Positions 58,438 to 64,000 of a DNA stretch of 64,000 bases are shown here, one piece after another. The position numbers and the translations under genes are program-made. How positions within the stretch are numbered: the stretch's first letter is position 1; every line of letters starts with the position of its first letter. Under the pieces are notes generated by a model that did not search any database, was not told where the DNA came from, and worked only from the letters and a program-made list of their open reading frames with translations. The stretch is from Valencia hispanica (lineage: Eukaryota; Chordata; Actinopteri; Cyprinodontiformes; Valenciidae): the NCBI GenBank assembly GCA_963556495.2, contig OY747715.1, positions 19,134,739-19,198,738 of the forward strand, given 5' to 3'.

Positions 58438-58445
58438 CTCTTCAT
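58362..58445 (-). CDS. Out-of-frame upstream ORF overlapping the receptor start (27 codons)
   Basis: The second base of exon 2 begins an ATG eight bases before the receptor ATG and out of frame with it. It reads MKRWIRVDQSTTV... for 27 residues and stops at TAG inside the receptor coding region. The peptide has no recognisable function. If scanned, this AUG would compete with the receptor start. After splicing its context is ACAG-A-ATG-A: A lies at -1 and the -3 base is a purine only under some junctions, so it is weaker than the receptor AUG. Confidence 0.4.
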   Translation of the reverse strand: MKRWIRVDQSTTVIETTTLHLLGVHLK

Positions 58446-58446
58446 T

Positions 58447-60713
58447 CTGCAAACAAAATGATCAATAAACAGGTGACTCAAAGGAAGATAAAAAATAAAT
58501 GTGATGCTATTAAAAGCTATGACAGTTGTGGTAGCAAAACTCATTGAAATATTAATTTATAGAAACGGGTGTCAACAACATTAAAAAGTGTCACATTACA
58601 GTGCAATTTACTCTTGTGCCTGTGCTTATCTTTTTATCTTTATTTTTGAAAAACAAAGAAAACACAACATTGTTACTGCTGCAACAGTGGGACATGTCAG
58701 TTAGAGCACAAAATGGGTCCACAACCTTTTACAAAGCAGAAATGACTAATAAATATGTGCATGTTGTATCTTTGAACTGTGTCCTCTTCTCTGGTTTAGG
58801 AGTCAAGACCTGAAAGACATGCCCAGGCACAAACTTGCTTTGCAAGTGAAACTGCTGACGGTCCCGCTTACAGTGAGCATGTGTGCAACAGCATGCATCT
58901 GTTGGAAGAGATTAACCCACTCAGGGGCCGCTGGGCATTTGCTGCAGGCTTCAGCGAGTGTCTAGCTCTGTTGGCAAACACAAGCAAAACAGCAGTGGAG
59001 TACAAACTGTTTCAGGTGTTGAATCAAGAAGCAGAAAATGCACAAAGCTATCTCAGCAAAGGCCATCATGTCTTATTCAATACTATCATACAATTATTTG
59101 GACATTTCATCAGCTGGAAATCAATGTTACCACCAACTGTGTGGGGAGCAATGGCCACACATGAATTTACTGGCTAACCTCTATTTCTTTAAAAGCTATG
59201 CCACTTCTTCTCTTTATTATGCCCATTTTGAATGTCAATCACTCACTCCTTGCCCTTCTGTTTCATGAGAACAGCATACCGAAGGTCTTGATATTCTGTT
59301 GTGGCTCTTCAGACATTCAGTTTCAATACTTTTGTTTAATATTGTCATGATACTATCAATCGTAACTAACCCAAATGTTATCACCCTTCTCTTTGTTTCA
59401 CATCATCATGACATCCCCACAACTCGTCGTGAACATAAGCATTTCAGAGCTTTAAGGCGAGTGAAAGTCCACCAATGTGGCAAAATATATTATTTGCATG
59501 TCAGTTAAAGTACAATTTTCTTCCAAATATTGCATCCAGACAGACCTGTCCTATTACTATCTTGCACACATTGACTTGGCGATTAAATGTATAGTGCAGC
59601 TTTAATAATGACACATTACCAACTAGTTTAATACAGTTCAATATATGTCAGAACTGATTGGATATGTAGTTGAATTGGTTTTGTTTACTCAAATGCAGCA
59701 AGTGCAGCTCACAGCATGAAGCTATGCTGAGCCAAATCTGCATCAAAACCGAGTTAGAAACAGAAATAAATTGTCTATCACCCAAATTTAAAAAATGACT
59801 TTTCCCATATAGGATTTCTTAATTTCTCCTTCCTACTCAGAGATAGTGAAAATTGCCTTTCAGTATAGTTATTTAGTTGTTGTTGTATTTTTAAGGAAAA
59901 AATAAAAGGATGGGATTTGAGGCAAATAAAAGCTCACAAGAAACCTCATATACATACACTAATAAATAAATGGAAATACAGCATCTAAAAAAGGCTAATA
60001 AAGAACAGAGTTACTCATTTAAAAAAGAAGAAGCTGAAGATGGATTTTTGAATACACAAAAAAGGTGGCATGGGGATGATATAGTTTAAACAAACTATTT
60101 TTTTTTAAATTAAAAATACACAAATAAATATAAAATTTGACTTTTGTAAAATAAACAATCAGCTAAATAATAAAGTCTACAAATACTTCATTCTAAATAC
60201 ATTTAGAAAAAAAATAAATAAATAAGTAGCCTATTAAAAATAGTATTGTGGGGAAGGGTGTGAAAGGGTCACGGAAAATCTCTAGTCTAAAAAGTTCGAG
60301 GTTTCCTGACTTCCCATACTGTAATTTTCCATCGAGTAGGACAAGCTTTATAAGATTAGTGCAACCTGTTGGCTGTGGAGGAAACTGCACTCGATCATAC
60401 GCCTAAAGAACGAGCAAACAAACATTCAAAAGCTGTTATCTTGTTCTTTGGAAACTCAATAATAAGACTGATTTTATACGCGTTAGTAGCGCGAGATTCC
60501 CCCCCCCCCCCCCCCGCCTCTCGGTTTCTAACTGTGCCACTCGGCGCTCGGCTGTCAGCGCGCTTGTCACGCACCACCGTGGACGCTCCTCGTCGGCCTA
60601 CTCGACGGGAACCACAAGGTTTTTTACCCACCCCCAACTCGCCTCTGCAAGAAAAAAACAACAACAACAAAAAACAAACAAACCAGGTTGTTGCACCTGA
60701 AAGTAGTCCTTAC
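58447..60713 (-). other. nr3c1: nr3c1 intron 1 (about 2.27 kb)
   Basis: The proposed intron runs from GTAAGG to TTGTTTGCAG. It is AT-rich apart from a CpG-dense end near exon 1, which holds a 17-base C run (60499-60515; G17 on the transcribed strand). No other gene or clear transposon is seen in it. Confidence 0.5.
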
Positions 60714-61640
60714 CTGTAGTGAGGGAAAACCGAACCGATTAGGTCATCTCCAGTCAGAGCAAGTTGTTTCAGAAATAAACAAGTGAGAAATAACGCAGTG
60801 CCCACCAGATCAACCTTTAGAATAAGCCCCACTTCTTCTTGCGTTGATGTTTCGCGCTGAAACAGCATAAGAGTGAGTAGCTGCTTCTCTGCCCGTGTGA
60901 CAGTAAAACATGCTCCGCGTTATTTCTTACTCAAGACCCAACACCGTCGCTGTGCGCCACTTCTTGGATCCGTCGAGAACTTTTAATGCGCCTCGTCAGC
61001 AGCAGGGGGAAGAAGGGGGAGGACGAGCAATAAAAGTCAGTCGCTCCTGATCTTCGGGATTAATCCATAACAACCAGACAAAATATGTGGTGCAACAATC
61101 AGGCCTACGCACCGTTAAAAAGCCGTCAGTAAATTAAAGTTATATAATAGAGCCGCGGCTGTGGCCCACTCAGCTGCAAACTCAGACAGGGCGATCTGTT
61201 GGTGAAGCGGCGGCAAGCTACCTGAAAGGTTAGCTGCGTTTCCGTTTTGGTGCTTCAAAATAAAAGCTTGAGCAAGAATGTTTGTTTCTTGTAACGTCTC
61301 ATACACTTTATCTAAGGTCGTAAAACGTATCGTTGAGCCCAACTGTCATGGATTTAGACCAGTGGTCGCATTTAGCTTCACATCTTTGCGTTTGTTTACT
61401 CCACTCAAGTTGTGGTTATTTTACTTAGAAAAAAACCAGCAAGACATCCTGACTTCTTTGGAATGCCTATCGGGTACAGCTTAACTTCGCAGTGAGTTTG
61501 GCACTTGGCGGTTAACGCCCCTTTTACCCACTGAAACTCCGTCTGCTGCGGAATCTGTCAGTGTCACCTCTAACCTCCGAGCACAGAATCTAGGAAGCTG
61601 AACCCATGTTCGGCGCTCCTATAGCCGAACCGAGCGTCCT
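60480..61640. promoter_or_regulatory. nr3c1: CpG-rich promoter region of nr3c1
   Basis: CpG dinucleotides are frequent here (for example in 60481-60620, 60850-61000 and 61540-61640) against an AT-rich, CpG-poor background. On the minus strand, TTAAAA (60981-60986) is a weak TATA-like box. A TTGGCGG motif at about 61504-61510 resembles an E2F/NF-type site. CpG-rich promoters with several start sites are typical of GR genes. The position upstream of the proposed exon 1 is the main support. Confidence 0.5.
60714..60955 (-). other. nr3c1: Probable nr3c1 5' non-coding exon 1 (5' limit approximate)
   Basis: A strong donor, CTACAG|GTAAGG, lies at 60714/60713 on the minus strand inside the CpG-rich block. 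Joined to exon 2 it gives ...CTACAG|AATGAAGAGATGG. Reading back in the receptor frame meets TGA within about 40 nt (TGA CCT AAT CGG), so Met1 in exon 2 is the first in-frame AUG. The 5' end is a guess, taken from a TTAAAA box at 60981-60986. Alternative first exons, common in GR genes, cannot be excluded. Confidence 0.5.
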
Positions 61641-62406
61641 TTCTGGGCTCTAATTAGGGTCGGGGTATAAACTGAGACTAAGGGATTCGGTTGCCTTTGG
61701 ATGAGGTCATGCAGATACATGTTTTTCCTGTTTCTCAGTGTTGCCCTTCTCATACAAACATGATGTTCAAATCACTGAAAAAAGTCCTAAAATATTACAT
61801 TGTCAGGGAACTTACTAGTAATGTGAGACGAGCAACATCTTTATTAATTGGGTTTACTGTGATTTTTGGAAGCCTGCCTGCAGCAACTCAGAATTAGGCT
61901 ATAACTCATATATATATATGCATACAAGCAGCATATATGGAGCTGGTAAAGGAAGTTGACATGACACAGTCAGCCCTGAGTTGCAAAACTAAAGACACTG
62001 CTAAAAATTTTTGAAGAGGGGCTATGTTAAAAAGTTGTAAGCAATTAATATCTTATCCACAGTGTATAACTTTCTCAATCTTCATTTAGATAAAATTCAG
62101 TTTAACTAGAGCTGATAGCTGAGAAACAGCAAGTCCAAAGTGGGGACAAGGTTCCTAAATCAACTCCAATCTCAAAATGTCATAGTGTTTTTTTGCAAAT
62201 TATATTTTACTCACCTTTAAACCATTATCACTTTTGGACTGGACAGTTATTTACACAGAAGTTGATCATTGTTTACACAGGTAATACTGGAGGCTGTGCG
62301 ACAGCCAATGTCTTCCGGTGTGAAACACTATCATAGAGCAGAACATGTTAGTTATTTCCTATCTGTGGAATTGACAGATTTAAAAGTAAAGCAATCCATT
62401 CATTAG
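61641..62406. other. Upstream flank of nr3c1, no features recognised
   Basis: Low CpG sequence with a small AT repeat near 61905-61918. Weak short frames only. Confidence 0.5.
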
Positions 62407-62933
62407 AGGTGTTTCTACAACCGGAACTTCGGGGTAATTTAACCAGATCTTTTTCTGGCGGGGTAATCTGTCGGCCCGCTTCTCTCAGCCACTGTGTCTC
62501 CATACAAAAACGGCCCTTTAAGGAATCAGCTAAAAAATCTGCATATCACGACCGTCTTTGCCAGATCAGCACAAAAAGGCACCCACAGTAGCAGAAATGA
62601 CAAGAAATCGACATGGAAGAAGCAGGGCTTGTTGCCGTGTTTCTGTTTGCTGTTGTTGTAAACTGCTTCGCCAGTAACTCTTATTTTTATAAAGCCGGTG
62701 GTTTGGCAACATCTGCTCATTTCCCTCTGAATTACAACCCATCATCATGACTTAACCACAGCTCCTGCCCAGCGACTCTACCTGGCCATTACATACCCCC
62801 AGACTGATACTCTGTTGGCTCTCAAAATGGCCTCGAAAACGTTCCTGTTGGCCCTGACCGATGATGGGGGGACACGCGCATACCAGGAAGGTCTGATAAA
62901 ATTACCCTAAAGTTCCGATAGTGGAAACACGCC
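62407..62933 (+). mobile_element. Harbinger-like MITE
   Basis: Long imperfect terminal inverted repeats: left from about 62407 (GGTGTTTCTACAACCGGAAC, then TTCGGGGTAATTTAACCAG), right ending about 62933 (CTGATAAAATTACCCTAAAG, then TTCCGATAGTGGAAACACGCC). A small open frame at 62612 (MEEAGLVAVFLFAVVVNCFA) looks like an internal remnant. The exact 3-bp target site is not clear. Confidence 0.65.
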
Positions 62934-64000
62934 AACTATCTGACCCCGGGCCGGAATCCGATCTCAGGAGCTTCTTGCTGCAAGACAATGGTGCTAAAAA
63001 CTGGAACCTTGTGCAGCCCAAGTAAAATCATGTAAAACAAACAATTCTTTAAAAAAAAGTAATTGTATTCAATGCCCCCTCCCCCCACTATCACCACACT
63101 AGCTCAATAGCATGCACAAAATAATAAAACATGCTTAAAATACATTTGAAAACAATACATAATCAACATGTTACCTGTACACTTACAAAGGCTTTGGGAA
63201 GTTGCGGTTATTAAATTTGTCCAATAATCTGACCTAGCATAAAAAACTAGCATTAGCACTGGATACATGCTAATTCCGACAATACCAACTTTATATGTCG
63301 GAGTTCAAATCCAAGTCCTAATGTTGCAAGTCTGAGTCCAAGTGCAAGCCATCGGCGTGCTGCTCGAGTCAAGTCACAAGTCTCTTAAGCTATGGCTGAA
63401 TTACCTCCTCAACATGCAGCCAAGTTCTACAGAATCTGGCTAAGACCAAATCACTTGTTTTAGGTGTGTCGATACAGATACACATCTAAAGGTTGCAGAG
63501 AGCCCTGGTTCAAAGGTTGATATTTAAAGTGTTTATATAAAACCGCTATTGCATTTTTGACGTTGAAGTTTGTTTAAGATAGTGTTTGAAGATGGTAGAA
63601 GTGCACTTTGATATTTGCCTGCGTCGGACTAGCTTCTGCCTCATGACATAACTAATCTGGGTTTATACAAAATTATGACACCAGTAAAGTAATCTACTAC
63701 AGTAAGATATTAACTGCTTATCCACCTTTCCCCTTTTTGACTTACATTTTCGATCATGGTAATTTCCTCTTAATTTCTTTCTTTCCAACTAATTAGACTG
63801 TAATTTATAAACAAAGACGGTGTTTGAGAAGAACTTCAAAACGTACGAACTGAAATCCTTTCTTAATGCACCAGATTGGATTCAATTCTGCTCATAACTT
63901 TTCAGCTTGTGTTTAAAGTGGTAGTTAGTTATTACATCTACTTACTTATTATCCTGTTCCTTTTTTGCTGTAGAAAAGAGTGCAGGGTCAAAGGTTAGGT
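62934..64000. other. Upstream flank, repeat scraps only
   Basis: 62950-63020 is a short copy of the repeat at 46340-46400. 63300-63390 has AAGTC/GAGTC-rich words (AGTCTGAGTCCAAGTG, GAGTCAAGTCACAAGTC) like the subterminal DNA of fish hAT elements. No gene is recognised up to the edge. Confidence 0.45.

Noticed and set aside
58438..58452. Upstream extension of GR reading through AATGAAGAG to a TTG start
   Set aside because: The acceptor CAG lies inside it, and an in-frame stop occurs in the proposed exon 1; Met at 58437 is the first in-frame AUG.

Overview
The window is vertebrate nuclear DNA, almost certainly from a teleost fish. The repeat families are typical of fish: Rex1-like and L2/Maui-like LINEs, a Penelope-like element, Tc1-like, hAT, Harbinger-like and TTAA-target transposons, and a tRNA-derived SINE. 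The only host gene I can support is the glucocorticoid receptor (nr3c1) on the minus strand. It enters from the right and leaves the window on the left.

Gene layout, minus strand, right to left: a CpG-rich promoter region (about 60480-61640); a probable non-coding first exon ending at 60714; intron 1 (about 2.3 kb); exon 2 (57299-58446), which carries the start codon and 379 codons of the N-terminal transactivation domain; intron 2 (1404-57298, 55,895 bp); exon 3 (1237-1403, 167 bp), which encodes the linker and first zinc finger of the DNA-binding domain; and the first 1.2 kb of the next intron. The second zinc finger, hinge and ligand-binding domain lie beyond base 1. Splice phases agree across intron 2 (AG + C gives Ser380), and an in-frame stop in the proposed exon 1 supports the chosen Met1.

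Intron 2 makes up most of the window and is a record of transposon insertions. From left to right: a Tc1 relic split by a Penelope-like retroelement, which is itself split by a Rex1-like tail (1744-5403); further Tc1 and hAT relics (6.0-10.0 kb); a TTAA-flanked element with a decayed THAP zinc finger and a long hairpin (13.97-14.87 kb); an L2 tail and a solo LTR with a perfect target duplication (16.8-18.1 kb); a hAT (23.4-24.3 kb); a 3-kb Rex1-like LINE (26.0-29.1 kb) beside another TTAA element; L2 relics (35.9-37.1 kb); a hAT containing an L2 LINE (38.8-41.8 kb); a hAT MITE (48.6 kb); a SINE and a foldback element (50.2-51.3 kb); and a palindromic MITE (51.7 kb). A Harbinger-like MITE lies upstream of the gene (62.4 kb). 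The remaining intron is AT-rich unique sequence with a few candidate conserved non-coding blocks.

I see no RNA genes, no CRISPR array and no second host gene. Nothing here is a new multi-gene system. The observations most worth a second look are structural: an out-of-frame AUG overlapping the receptor start, a 25-bp micro-inversion between two Rex1 tails, a 54-bp segment of the Rex1 endonuclease region copied into its reverse-transcriptase region, the THAP/hairpin TTAA element, the foldback element, and the nested insertions dated by their target duplications.
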